Made by a program: the position numbers and the translations under genes. Below are positions 46,901 through 57,053 of a stretch of 64,000 bases of DNA, one piece after another; the first letter of the stretch is position 1, and each line of letters opens with the position of its first letter. The notes beneath the pieces were generated by a model. It was not told where the DNA came from, searched no databases, and saw only the letters and a list, made by a program, of their open reading frames with translations. Source of the stretch: Pyrenochaeta sp. MPI-SDFR-AT-0127 (taxonomy: Eukaryota > Ascomycota > Dothideomycetes > Pleosporales > Cucurbitariaceae); assembly GCA_020747015.1 (NCBI GenBank), contig JAGTJM010000071.1:1-64000 (forward strand), read 5' to 3'.

Positions 46901-47418
46901 CTAATATCGAGTCTAAGGATAAGTTCGGCCAAACGCCACTATACTTAGCTACACGGTTGGGGCATAAGGAACTTGTAGAGCTGCTACTAGAGAAGGGTGC
47001 TAATATAGAGTCTAAGGATGAGTTCGGCCAAACGCCACTATACTTAGCTGCACGGTCTGGGCATAAGGCATTTGTAGAGTTACTGCTAGCGAAGGGTGCT
47101 AATATCGAGTCTAAGGATAAGTTCGGCCAAACGCCACTATACTTAGCTGCACAGCGTGAGCATAAGGCAGTTGTAGAGCTGCTACTAGAGAAGGGTGCTG
47201 ATATCGAGTCTAAGGATGAGGACGGCCAAACGCCACTATCCTGGGCTGCACGGCGTGGGCATGAGGTACTTATAGAGTTACTGCTAGAGAGGGGTGCTAA
47301 TATAGAGTCTAAGAATAGGTTCGGCCAGACGCCACTATTCCGGGCTGCACAGGGTGGGCATGATGAAGTTTTCAAGATGCTGCTAGAGAAGGGTGCTGAT
47401 AGAAGAGCGCTTGAATAG
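43979..47418 (+). CDS. NLR-type immune-like protein: PNP_UDP - NACHT - ankyrin repeats
   Basis: Exons 43979-45023 and 45080-47418, joined by a 56-bp phase-1 intron with a GCTAAT branch point, encode about 1,127 residues. Residues 8-320 form a purine-nucleoside-phosphorylase-like domain (YTIGWIAPLPLELAAA, VGIGGGVPS, GDVVVS, ICFEMEGAGV). The NACHT NTPase follows, with Walker A GNPGVGKST at about 398-406 and Walker B IYIDALDEC at about 509-517. A helical winged region comes next. From about residue 901 to the end are seven ankyrin units of 33 residues that are nearly identical to each other. Fungal proteins of this STAND/NLR class oligomerise on ligand recognition by the repeats and release an N-terminal effector activity, often cell death. 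The PNP domain is an established fungal NLR N-terminal domain; its substrate here is unknown. All core motifs are intact. Confidence 0.92.
46735..47406 (+). repeat. Tandem 99-bp ankyrin-coding repeats
   Basis: Seven in-frame units in the NLR gene share the frame GQTPLxxAAxxGHxxxVELLLxKGA followed by xIESKDx. Neighbouring units differ at few bases: the stretch coding KGANIESKDKFGQTPLY recurs almost unchanged. Differences concentrate between the conserved Ala and the VELLL helix (NGHRAV, GGYEAV, LGHKEL, SGHKAF, REHKAV, RGHEVL, GGHDEV). Such uniform repeats indicate recent amplification or gene conversion. Confidence 0.9.
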
Positions 47419-47429
47419 TTTGACGTATG

Positions 47430-47740
47430 GTTCTAAAGGTACTACGAGAATACCATGCGACCTTCAAACTCGAATTCGGCGTCCTTTATGCACCTGCAGA
47501 CGACGTGCTGCATAAGGACCTAGGCCGTTTTCAAGGAAGACAAGCTCACAGGTCATATCGAGAGAATGCATGGAGATGTTTACAGCGAGGGCAAACCAAC
47601 TTGGGTCGATGTATAGTACATACAATGAGGGATAGGATCGTTTACGACGAGATGGCTCGGTCCCATGCAGTGCGGAGGGCTGGGGAAGCAATACTGGATC
47701 GAAGATTTAGGAGCAGGATAGAAGGGATATGCTCAGATCA
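47430..47740 (+). pseudogene. Relic of a C2H2-type zinc-finger gene, island copy F (right direct repeat)
   Basis: Starting about 12 bases after the NLR stop codon, the DNA aligns with 40582-40890: the second half of copy E's coding region, its stop region and about 120 bp beyond. The reading frame is lost. A base missing in the stretch matching NSHAT shifts the frame, the TGGTGT that encodes the Trp-Cys of the second finger has become CGGCGT, and a TAG interrupts the old frame. No first finger is present, so it is a truncated, dead fragment. The long open frame that crosses it (47427-47777) is in a different frame and has no zinc-finger sequence. Confidence 0.78.
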
Positions 47741-48841
47741 GGAAATTGGCCTGCGTTTATATGGCTCGTTTGTTTGAAAACGATCCTAGCATGCCTTGGA
47801 ATCGAGTGATCAGCGTTTGCGGGCTGGGACAGCCTATCTCTCCATCGAACCGGGGGTACGCGCTGGCCAATCGTGGTTGCAAGGCCCAATTGAGCAAAGA
47901 GGCTGGGACTGGAGGGGAGAGTCTCAATTGCATCTCATTATGTTTCTTTATTTATCCTCGTTCGAAGCATGGGACGGGCTTTTGTGAAGTAAATAATGGT
48001 ATGCACATAGTAGCAATTTCGCAACAAACATTGAGACAAGTTCATGCTCGCCTCAATTATTTCCGTGAAGAGGAACCCAATTCTAAATCATGCTGATAAA
48101 AATCTTTCGTGAGCCTCGACGAGCTCCTGGCCCGAATCCCCCGGGCCTGGCTGCGCGAATAAACGAGACGGACATTCAGCCACACCGCGCTGCCATTGGC
48201 CAGACCCCCTCGCACGTCAAAGTGAAGCAAGCAATGACAACGTCCGCCTCATTTCTGACAGGTACGACTACACAGACACCCAACACTACTTTTGACGAGC
48301 GAGTAGGGCACTGTGACGGTGTATCTTTCATCATGCGTTGGGCTCGCATTCTTGGGCTCAGGCATCGAAAGCAAAGAAAAAAACACCCATTGAACTATTC
48401 ACCGTCATATGGAATCCAGTGTGCGTAGTGCTTGAAATGAGGCGACATTTCTCCGAATGGTTGTGCGGCCGCCACGACGGTTGTCTCCAGCGTACAAACT
48501 CCGGGTCGTGGGATGGGCTCGTTCGTCGGTAGTGTGTCTCCGGAGCCTCAGTTGCGGCCCTGATGCAGAGACGTGGGACACGATTGTTCGTGCCCAATAT
48601 TGAATTTGCATGAGTCGTGTATGATTCTTTCGGTATTGTGCCCTCCAGTCGATTGTTGGGCTCTTGGTTCAGTGACGTGGTTGTCAAATATGAGCTGAAG
48701 AGCTGGGTTCTTAAGAGCATCAGATGTCTGGGTTTCTTGTCGTGTTTGCAGCTCTTGAACTCGCTGTGCGAACGCAGAAAAGTCTTTCTGGGCGGTCTGA
48801 TTGATTAATTTCCTTATTTGAGACTAATCTTGTTGTTTCAA
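47741..48841. other. Spacer before zinc-finger copy G
   Basis: About 1.1 kb with no supported gene. The frames 47746-48096 and 48090-48428 show no recognisable features. It includes the promoter of copy G. Confidence 0.4.
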
Positions 48842-49868
48842 ATGTCTCATCGTAACATCTCATCCACTGATCCTCGGTACAACATGCGCCTTAGCGGATC
48901 TTCGTACCCTTCCTCGTCCACGAGTACACAGCGTCAGTCAACATCGCAGCAAGGATCAACGCGGGATGCAAATGGATGTAAGTGGCTTTGTCACATCTTT
49001 AGACCACGCGAGATCAACATTGGTTTGCTGAATTCAGCTAGTTCATCCGCCCATGGAGTCTACGGATCCTTACAGCCCTAGCTTCGTCTCTCAAGACTTT
49101 TCTGCACAGTACTTGGGGAATCAAGCTCAATTAATGTCCACAGACAATGGGTAAGTGGCGAAGATGTTCATGGTCAGCCGCCTCGCTAAACCAAATTTCT
49201 GGTAGCCATGCATTCGGAAATACATCACCGATACCAGACATGTCCTTGGAATCATACAACGGCGATGGTCCATCCAGTCGGCCCCGTTTAGGGCTCAATG
49301 GCGGTCAACACGTGTCGGACAGCCAGACTAACGGACGGTGGGCCTTCCCTCTCTCGATTAGGAAACACAATTTTGACTAGCCCCTAGGTTTGACCACTCT
49401 TCCTCAGGTCCCCTCGCACCAGTACGCGATTATCCAGACATGGTGGGAGCTGAACGAGTTCAAGAGTCCCAACGCCAGCCTTCAGGTCCGTCATTATCTT
49501 CGCCGACCGCCCCGCGTCGTACCCAGCGGTCCTTAGACACTGTTACCTCCACAGCTACGCCAAATGAGCGACCACAGCAGAGTTCATCCAATGCGCGCCT
49601 CAAAAAGATCGGAACTGTGTATATTAATGAGGAGACTAGGGATCTCCGTTATCATTGCCACGTAGCCGGATGTGCTAATGTAACATGCGGCCGTGGAACC
49701 GAGCTTAAAAGACACTGGGATAGTTTCCATGAAGATTCCATTATTTGGTGTCCCATTCGAGGATGTGAGCGCAGCAAAGCCGTCGGATCAAACCCCTTCC
49801 CAAAAGCGCGAAAGGATAAACTTAATGATCATGCCCGAAACGTACATGGCGCAGAGTTTGAATTTTGA
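48842..49868 (+). CDS. Paired C2H2-type zinc-finger protein, island copy G
   Basis: Four exons (48842-48977, 49042-49150, 49206-49337, 49388-49868) with consistent phases 1, 2, 2 encode 285 residues. Donors include GTAAGT twice; all acceptors are TAG. The N-terminal 200 residues are Ser/Thr/Gln-rich and disordered. The C terminus holds HCHVAGCANVTCGRGTELKRHWDSFH (positions about 216-241; C-x4-C-x13-H-x4-H) and WCPIRGCERS...PFPKARKDKLNDHARNVH (21-residue loop with a two-residue insertion relative to the other copies). All metal ligands are intact. It is the outermost and most divergent copy, and the one with the clearest gene structure, so it is a useful template for modelling the others. Function is inferred only from the fingers. 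Confidence 0.82.
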
Positions 49869-50149
49869 AGTCGCGTTCCTTTTTTTGCGGTGTTCCTGGC
49901 GCTTTGTTTCCTTGTTTTTCATTACCGCAACGGCCCTTATATACGTACATGCGTCCATATATACGACCTCAATCGCTGATAACAATCAAATTGGTATTTC
50001 AAACGTTCTCCGAGTGGTCGCCGAGTGGTCCAATAACCGGAAGTGCTTACTCGAAATCTTTGGGAGGACAATGACGTGATGTTTTCACCATGCGGCCACC
50101 AGTCGGAGCTAAGATGGACCTTGAAATGGCGCACTACTTAGTTCAGCTC

Positions 50150-52718
50150 TTACTTATGTTGACTCAAATCCCATTCTGGGTTCAGAATGTCTGCGTTAAA
50201 CCAATCCAGCGAAGGCTGCGACTGAAACAGCTGCCACATCATATCATCGTTCCACGAAGACGGTAAGAGTCCCTCCGAGGCGTGGTCGATGTTGGGAACA
50301 TTGGAGATATCCGCCGCCGTTCCGAAGACCGATGGCGGGGCATATGACCCCATTTGTACCGCTAATCCTTCGGTCGGCGCCTGTGCATGTCCATTTGTAT
50401 TCGAAGGCTGTATGAGAGGCTTGCATAAACCGAGTAGTGTGGCGCACAACCGATGGAGCCGATTGACGTATTTGTTCTCGGTGACCAACGTCGATATGCC
50501 GTCGGTGACGTCCTGGAGAAGCTGAAAGTCGTGCGCGTTGGAGGTGCCGACCACGTTACAGAAGACGACAAAGAAGGGACAAAGAGGATATGAGAGCATG
50601 GTCCTGGCTCATGTCAGTGAGGGAAAGAGTACTATACTCTAAGAAAGAACCCACCAGGCTAAATAAGGGTCGTAGCCTTCTATGAAGTGCCCGAGGCTTT
50701 TCCCGACATCTTCGATAATCTTGACGCATTCGAGAGCCATGCGAGCGCTCTTGAGACATTCCTCACGCTCGAGAGGATGTGTTGTGACCGTTGGGCTGAG
50801 ACGATGGACGGAAGTAAGGGTCGAGAAGTACTTGAACTGAAGACACTTCCAATGTAAGAGGATATCCATATTGGTGTCGAGAAGAATTGCAGGGCGTTCC
50901 TGGTGCCGTTAGCTTCACCGTGTCGAAACCTAAGAAGCATTCAATGTACCTTCTCCAACAAGTCATGGATATACGTCATCTGTGTCTGTAACCAGGAAAG
51001 ATCCTCTTTAAGCGCTGTCGCTGATCGTTTTCCGGCTGGCTCTAAAGTCAATTCCAAGATCTTATCGTGCACAGGAACCATCTCCATGGCCATTATTTCA
51101 AAGACGCTCATTGGGTTACCCGGATCGGGTTTCAACAAGGCGGATACCTTGACTTGAAGTGGGGGCAGCGACCTAGGTCGCAGTAGTAACAAGCTCATGC
51201 AACTATCGAATTGCGAGCACCAAGCGACCGCTGCATGAATCTCTCTGTCTAGGTCATTCGCTGGCTCAGTGTCGCTGATGTTGTGATAACCAAGAGCAAC
51301 AATGGTTCTTGAGGCGTGGGCCGTTAGCTCCCAACAGCTGACCGGGTTTCCCATGATCTGCATCATCATGGCCTAAAACACATTAGTAAGGGTGAATGCA
51401 AGACTTGCTTGGGACTTACGCCGGTGATCAAAACTTGGACCAGAAGAAGCGATGGCGTTGTCAGGAAACTGACGCTGTCTAGCGCAGTGAGTGCTGCTGT
51501 GAGATGATCGTACTCCATTTGTCTGATATGCTTTTGCACGGCGGGGCTTTTGGGTCCTTGCACTGAAAGACAAGTTTTATAGTCAGTATAGAGTTTCTTT
51601 CCGGATCCCAAAATGGGGCCACGTACACTGACTAGCGTATAGGACCACGGCAGCCTTGAAATGTACGATGACCTTGTATAAGGTAAGGGTTTTCTCATCG
51701 GCAGTACCTTCCATCAAGGCTAGAGCAATCCTCTCAACTGCTTTTGCTGGAACATGGTCAAGGGTATGGAAATAGATGGTCGTATCATCGCAGAGTTTTG
51801 TCTCAGCTAGAGGAGATTGTAAGTTTCACTTCGTAAGTTGGTCTGGTAGCAAACATACTTCCAAGAATAACATGTAGAATCTCGCCTTGGGATATGTCAG
51901 TCGATACGTACATTGATTTGTCAAATGTACTGCGGTCTGTGATGGTGGGCACTGGAGCATGGGACAGGTGATCGACGAAAGATATGGCTGTCTCAAGCAC
52001 CGAACGTTGATGTATAGAGAGAAGTCCGTTAGTAGAAAGCTCCTTGCTGATTAAATGGCGCGCTTCAGTCGCAGTTTGTGGAGTTGTATCTACATCAGGT
52101 GTTGACATTGGAACTGATTCGGTGACTGAGCTTCCCGTGCGCCTGCGTTTCGAAGGCCTTTCTGTCGAAGCAGCATCGCTAGGGTCAGTGCAGGCATGGC
52201 TGATGTTTTGATCTAAGATAACACTGGGAGTGCGATGGTGGATGCGCACAGAATCTTCTAAGCTCGATAACCTCTGTACCAGTGCTTGTATCTTGTCGTC
52301 ACTTAAACACAGTTAGGACGGGAGTTCGTAGCTGGGAGGAAGCCCCAAAATCATCAACGGGATTCAGTCTCATGACATGAAGATTACTTCATACATTCAG
52401 GGGCCTCTTACTTTAAACAAATCTCAGTACTTACGTTTTGGCTTTTGGGCGAGGCGCTCGCTTGTGCCTATTTCGTAGACACTCGGCTTTGGCTGTTATG
52501 CAATTGGCGCATGGTTCTTTACGATCGCATTTGACCTAGATACGTCATCGTTAGATCTCCTCACCGAGACGGAGAGCGAGGCTCAGTATGCAACGAACCT
52601 TTCGTGCATGGCATAGGTCACACTGCAATGACAGTCAGCTTGGCGCTCTACCGGCCGCGTTCAGGGGTGGCCGTACAGCTTGCACGCCGCCATGGGCAGC
52701 CCAGTTCTCTTCCGGCAT
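50150..52718 (-). CDS. Zn2Cys6 fungal transcription factor, nine exons
   Basis: Exons 52677-52718, 52599-52622, 52535-52435, 52301-51859, 51806-51627, 51562-51420, 51372-50950, 50899-50655 and 50603-50150 (minus strand) all join in phase and give 684 residues. The zinc cluster is split over exons 1-3: MPEENWAAHGGVQA, then CDLCHARK, then VKCDRKEPCANC and a last Cys (C-x2-C-x6-C-x5-C-x2-C-x6-C). A helical dimerisation segment follows (IQALVQRLSSLEDSV). The regulatory part has features of the family (YLAW, MLSYPLCPFFVVFCNVVGTS near 540-565). The C terminus is acidic and aromatic (LLPSSWNDDMMWQLF), as in activation domains. The gene is at the right end of the accessory island; whether it controls any neighbour is unknown. 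Confidence 0.86.
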
Positions 52719-55343
52719 CGGTCAGGTGATGATTATAGAAGGTGAAGATGCAACAGAATGGGTCTAATGATCCTAGAGCTGCAGTCCGAAGCTTGGCCTG
52801 AACCTCTCTGGAGAAGAGGTGCTTTGATCTCGTCGCCTGGGTTTCGGCTGCCAAGCCTGCCGATATCCGAGGCAAATGTGATCCTGTCCACCCCACCGAG
52901 ACCTTCATCAGAACGCCTAACGTCCAAGCCAAAAAGTCCATGATCCAAATTGCACTCCTGTTCCGTTTTTGAGTTGTGACAAATGGCTGACGACGTATGA
53001 AACACACGTGCCTAGCAACATTGTGCACATGATGGTTTTAGGCCCACGACAGATGCCCACTGTAATTGCAGCGCCGTCTTGGGCACGAGTCACCGTTGGG
53101 AATCGCGAAAAAAGCAAACCACGCAGTCTCCCCACGGCTGCTCCCGGCAGACTAACCATTTCTAGTCTGGGAGTCCTACAAGATTTGAAGAGACGGTAAA
53201 AAAGGACGCTGTGACGCGAGGATAAGGTTGTGGCCCCGTCCAGAAACGAGCAAGGCAGAGACCAGAAATTTTGCGCATGCTGTCGTAACCATGTCGTGGG
53301 ATTCCGCCATCTCGCGAAATGAGACGATCAGAATCGCCGTGTCGTACAATTGCCAAACAGAAACACTAGAGTCGGCCAGATTGAGGAACCTCATCTAACA
53401 GAGTGGATGTTGGTAGGCAAGGGGGGAGGAAAATATTCAGCGTCCATTACCCTATAGGTTCCACAGCAAGGGAACGACGTTCATAAATTTGATGAACATG
53501 CCACGCGAAGAGTGGGCTTTGGTGGCAAACGTCGTCCACGCTCTTCTGCTTGGACCACTTGAGTACCATTGTAGTGGGCAGGCAAAGTGTAACGCCTTTA
53601 CGCAAACGTGGGATTCTCTGACTTGATGTTGGTGTTTCTCAGTCGCAGCAGGGCAGCCGAGTGCTCGGTGCTCAGATTCCGCTGTGGCGTGCTTTTGGTC
53701 AGCGTCCACCTCAGAGTTGAGGTGAGCAGATTCTCCAGAGCCTGACTCGACGATGACTGTGGTAGGTGCCTGGGAGAGACACGATGAGGGATGTTGGTGA
53801 GGCTGTGGGTTTGATCGCCAATCAAGGCCATGCACGCTTTCCCACATCCAACCCTGCGTGCAGAAGAGTGGCCGGCAATGGGTCGATACCGCGGTGCAAA
53901 TCAATGTAAGAGCTTGTGTATGTGCCGGGTACGCGACCAGCATACACGTGAAGCCGGAGATCATTTTCACTGCTACGTAGCAATCCGTGACCGCTTCATG
54001 GCCGTCGGCCACATCTGTTACCAAAGGCGAACACGGGCGCAACGTCTTTTCGTGATTCGTCTCGGACTTGACGGCATTTTGCCACATATCGTGCTCCCGC
54101 CTGTGGCCATGGCATGCTGGTCTGGGGCCCTGTCTCAGCAGTTCTGGCCTTCTCGACGCATGTGTGAAGGTTTTAAGCATTGAGGTTCAACCTGCGACAA
54201 ATGTGGCCGGCCAATCAGCGGCGCCCACCCGAGGCTACGTGGGGTGTATCAATGGTCGCGATAAGCAACTTGCCTGCCACCGTCCATGTCTCCCTGGGGC
54301 GTCCAGCGCCAGACAGAGGCCTGGAGATGGCAAATCGGCCCAGCAGCACTGTGCAGCTGGTCAACGAGTGCTTGCATCTGAACATTTCTCGCCAGAGGCC
54401 ACCTTGAGTGCACAGGGGCCGCGAAATCTCGCCGGGTGGACTACGCTGACGAACAGGTGTGAATAATACCCAACCTCGGGACCATGTGTGGGGTCGCTTA
54501 CCGTCTGAACCGACATGGAATGTTTTGTGGGCTGTGGAAACGCGCGCATATCTCATGGCCGGACAAAAGCGTTGAGCAAGGTGCAATCCTGTGCCCGACG
54601 CGCTGCTGCTGACGGCGACGACGGCACAAAGCCCAGTCGGTCGACTGCAGGGAGCATGCGGCTGCTGCTATTCTACGGAGGTAGGACAGGCCTCGGGCAC
54701 GCAATGGGCGACGAGCACAGCCGGCGGCGAATGGCATGCGGTTTCGGGGCTCCCACGCGCCCCTTGTCATTCGCGCGTTTTCTGGAAGCAGGCGTCTTAT
54801 CTCTTACTCCTGGCTGGGCGGCCACCACACCCCAACATCCAGCTACCACCAGAACCCACAAGCAGCCAGCACTGTCCCTAGCCATGACAGGGCTGACCTC
54901 CCCCGGCGCGGGAGCTAGCCCGCTGCCAAAAAGAAAGAGTACCTGCACATCCCATGGCCCGCCGCCCTACTCATGAATACCACACTCTTTACTGTTTCTT
55001 CAAAAGTCCCTCACCACCCACGGGCACACATGTCCCGCCGGTTCTTTTGATTGTGCGACCCTCAATTCGGACGTTCCCGTGTGTACCGGCTCTGTGGTTC
55101 AACTCTGTGAGTCTATGCTTGCTTATCTGGTGCACCAGCCTCAAGTCCTGGCGACTTGCTTGTTCCAGTATATGACCAGAACCTTATCCCCAGCTGACAC
55201 CTGCGTCTTAGGCCTCCGTTGGGTCTCGATTGCCTGAACAATACGCTCCTTCACTAATAATTGTCGTTCTCGCCGGCCTTCCATGAGCCATCCACTATTC
55301 GCCCAGCAACTTGATCACGACCACCGTCCCCGGTCAACTCCTG
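52719..55343. other. Long G+C-rich intergenic region
   Basis: About 2.6 kb. From about 53.4 kb composition becomes G+C-rich and many frames stay open on both strands (53452-54180 minus, 54068-54466 plus, 54515-54976 plus), none with recognisable features. Similar in character to 9.5-11.2 kb. The last 300 bases form the leader/promoter of the coiled-coil gene. Confidence 0.4.
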
Positions 55344-57053
55344 ATGTTCCCTAGCAACAACCAAGCCCTTGCCCAATTGCCTGGAAAGCCTGCACCTAGC
55401 GACGAGGCACAGCTTCCTCGCGGAGAATGCGCCTTTATCCTCCCAGAGTCTGAGACGGGCAATGGCACCCGTCAACGCTGCTCCTGTCGGAGCTTCTACC
55501 CAGACTCAATAGTGCGCTCTCGCTGTGGCTGCGGGCACCAGGCATGGAATCACGAAGCACAGCCGCTCTCCACAGTGACAATGGAGGAATACGTACAAGC
55601 CATAGATCAGATGAAGCGGCTGAGGCAGGAGATTAAGCGGTTCGAAACCTTGGAGCAGGACCTGAAGCAAGAACTGTTCAAGGAAAGGATGGCGCGCGAA
55701 GAGCTTATCAAAACAAACAAAGCCGTAGAAGCGCGCATGTACCAAAACATGCAGTTCCTGAAGTTCTCCATGGATGACAGGATAGAAGCTGTCGTGGACA
55801 AGACAACAGAACTGAGCGACCAACTCAAGGCACAAGGCGAGCGCTTGACGCTGGTCGACGAATTTAGCATGGAACTTGAAAACAGAGTCGACCGAGTAGA
55901 GCAGGTTGGCGGCATGTCGAGAGACGTGACACCCGCGGCCTCTACGCCCAGAGCACATAATTCGACCCCCAAAGCACCGCCTGTTCCACAGCTTCCACTA
56001 CTGATGCAGTCACAAACCAACCTTGGTCAACTTCCCATTCGCACCGACAAGAAGTACCCTTTAGCTTGGAGTGTCCGTGTCATCTTCGTGCCACGTAAGT
56101 CGCAGAGGTTTGCGTATGATCCTGACAGTAATGGCTATAAGCGATGTGCATCTCGCAAATTACAACAAAACCTCGATTTTCCAAGCCACGACAGTTCCTG
56201 CTTCGCAAATCGGATCGAGACGGCCTTCAAAGGTGTCTTCCGTGGCAGACCATGGATGCCATTAACAGGTCACCGTCCATCCGACGAACCATTTGGTCGC
56301 ATGGCTCTGACGACGCTGCCGCCAGATCTCGTCCATCGTGATGTATGGGACTATCCCTTTCTTGAGGATCATTGCATTGCGCACGACAAGATGCAAGGCG
56401 ACATACTCTACATCACCCTGCAGTACGAAGATGTGACTTGGAATGAGATCCGCTTTCTGCCCGCCGTGCTCGGAGTTGATGAATCTTGCTGGAACCATGA
56501 CGAAGAACTTGACGGCACTGCTAAATACAAGAGTTTGGACTCTGAGATTATGTATGAATACCAGGATCCTCCTCCCACCTATTCATCTCGAACTCACTCG
56601 ATGGCGGACAGGGCGCCCTCGAAACTGGACGTCCTTGCCGATTCAGCTGCCATGCTGAGCCCTATCGAACGGGCACAAACGGCGTCGTCATCTCACTCGA
56701 ACAGACTGAGCCCCATGCAACGTACATCGACGCTGTCTTCAAATCACTCGAGCAACCCCCGCTTCTCATCAGAACGAAGCAGTCTCCGTAGCTTCGAGAC
56801 CGAAACCACAGACGATGAGCACCGCGATAAGAAGCCTAAACTTAGATCTAAGCAAAGCATGCCAGCCGTCAATGGTAGCGGTCCTGCTCAGCAACCAATC
56901 TACGTCTCTGGCCGTTCGAAGAGAAAGATGCCGGTAAGGGAGAAAGGACCCAAGGAGCCACTACACTTCAACGTGACAAACGTGGCCAGGTGGCGTCCTA
57001 ACCTCTTGCATCCTCATTCATCGAAGGGCAAGGAAGCAGCGCATAACCAATAG
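55344..57053 (+). CDS. Conserved-looking coiled-coil protein with Cys/His knuckle
   Basis: Single exon, 569 residues from the ATG at 55344; the frame opens 33 bases upstream without a better start. Residues about 46-75 carry a cysteine/histidine pattern, C-x-C-x12-C-x-C-x-H-x4-H (CSCRSFYPD...CGCGHQAWNH), which could bind zinc. From about 80 to 190 the sequence is a long amphipathic coiled coil (MKRLRQEIKRFETLEQDLKQ, then ELFKERMAREELIKTNKAVE). A folded-looking middle region with many Trp/Tyr/Phe follows (about 230-400; YPLAWSVRVIFVP, DVWDYPFLEDHCIAHD). The C-terminal 170 residues are Ser-rich and basic, with a possible nuclear signal (KKPKLRSK; SKRKMP). I do not recognise the family and assign no function. 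Confidence 0.82.
   Translation: MFPSNNQALAQLPGKPAPSDEAQLPRGECAFILPESETGNGTRQRCSCRSFYPDSIVRSRCGCGHQAWNHEAQPLSTVTMEEYVQAIDQMKRLRQEIKRFETLEQDLKQELFKERMAREELIKTNKAVEARMYQNMQFLKFSMDDRIEAVVDKTTELSDQLKAQGERLTLVDEFSMELENRVDRVEQVGGMSRDVTPAASTPRAHNSTPKAPPVPQLPLLMQSQTNLGQLPIRTDKKYPLAWSVRVIFVPRKSQRFAYDPDSNGYKRCASRKLQQNLDFPSHDSSCFANRIETAFKGVFRGRPWMPLTGHRPSDEPFGRMALTTLPPDLVHRDVWDYPFLEDHCIAHDKMQGDILYITLQYEDVTWNEIRFLPAVLGVDESCWNHDEELDGTAKYKSLDSEIMYEYQDPPPTYSSRTHSMADRAPSKLDVLADSAAMLSPIERAQTASSSHSNRLSPMQRTSTLSSNHSSNPRFSSERSSLRSFETETTDDEHRDKKPKLRSKQSMPAVNGSGPAQQPIYVSGRSKRKMPVREKGPKEPLHFNVTNVARWRPNLLHPHSSKGKEAAHNQ

Noticed and set aside
46605..47375. Long Ser/Pro-rich minus-strand open frame opposite the ankyrin repeats
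   Set aside because: Antisense shadow of a repeated coding array; periodic because the repeats are.
47427..47777. Plus-strand open frame of 116 codons behind the NLR
   Set aside because: It reads a different frame of DNA that is clearly a degraded duplicate of zinc-finger copy E, so it is accidental.
53452..54976. Several 120-240 codon frames on both strands in the gap before the coiled-coil gene
   Set aside because: Mutually overlapping and featureless; composition effect.
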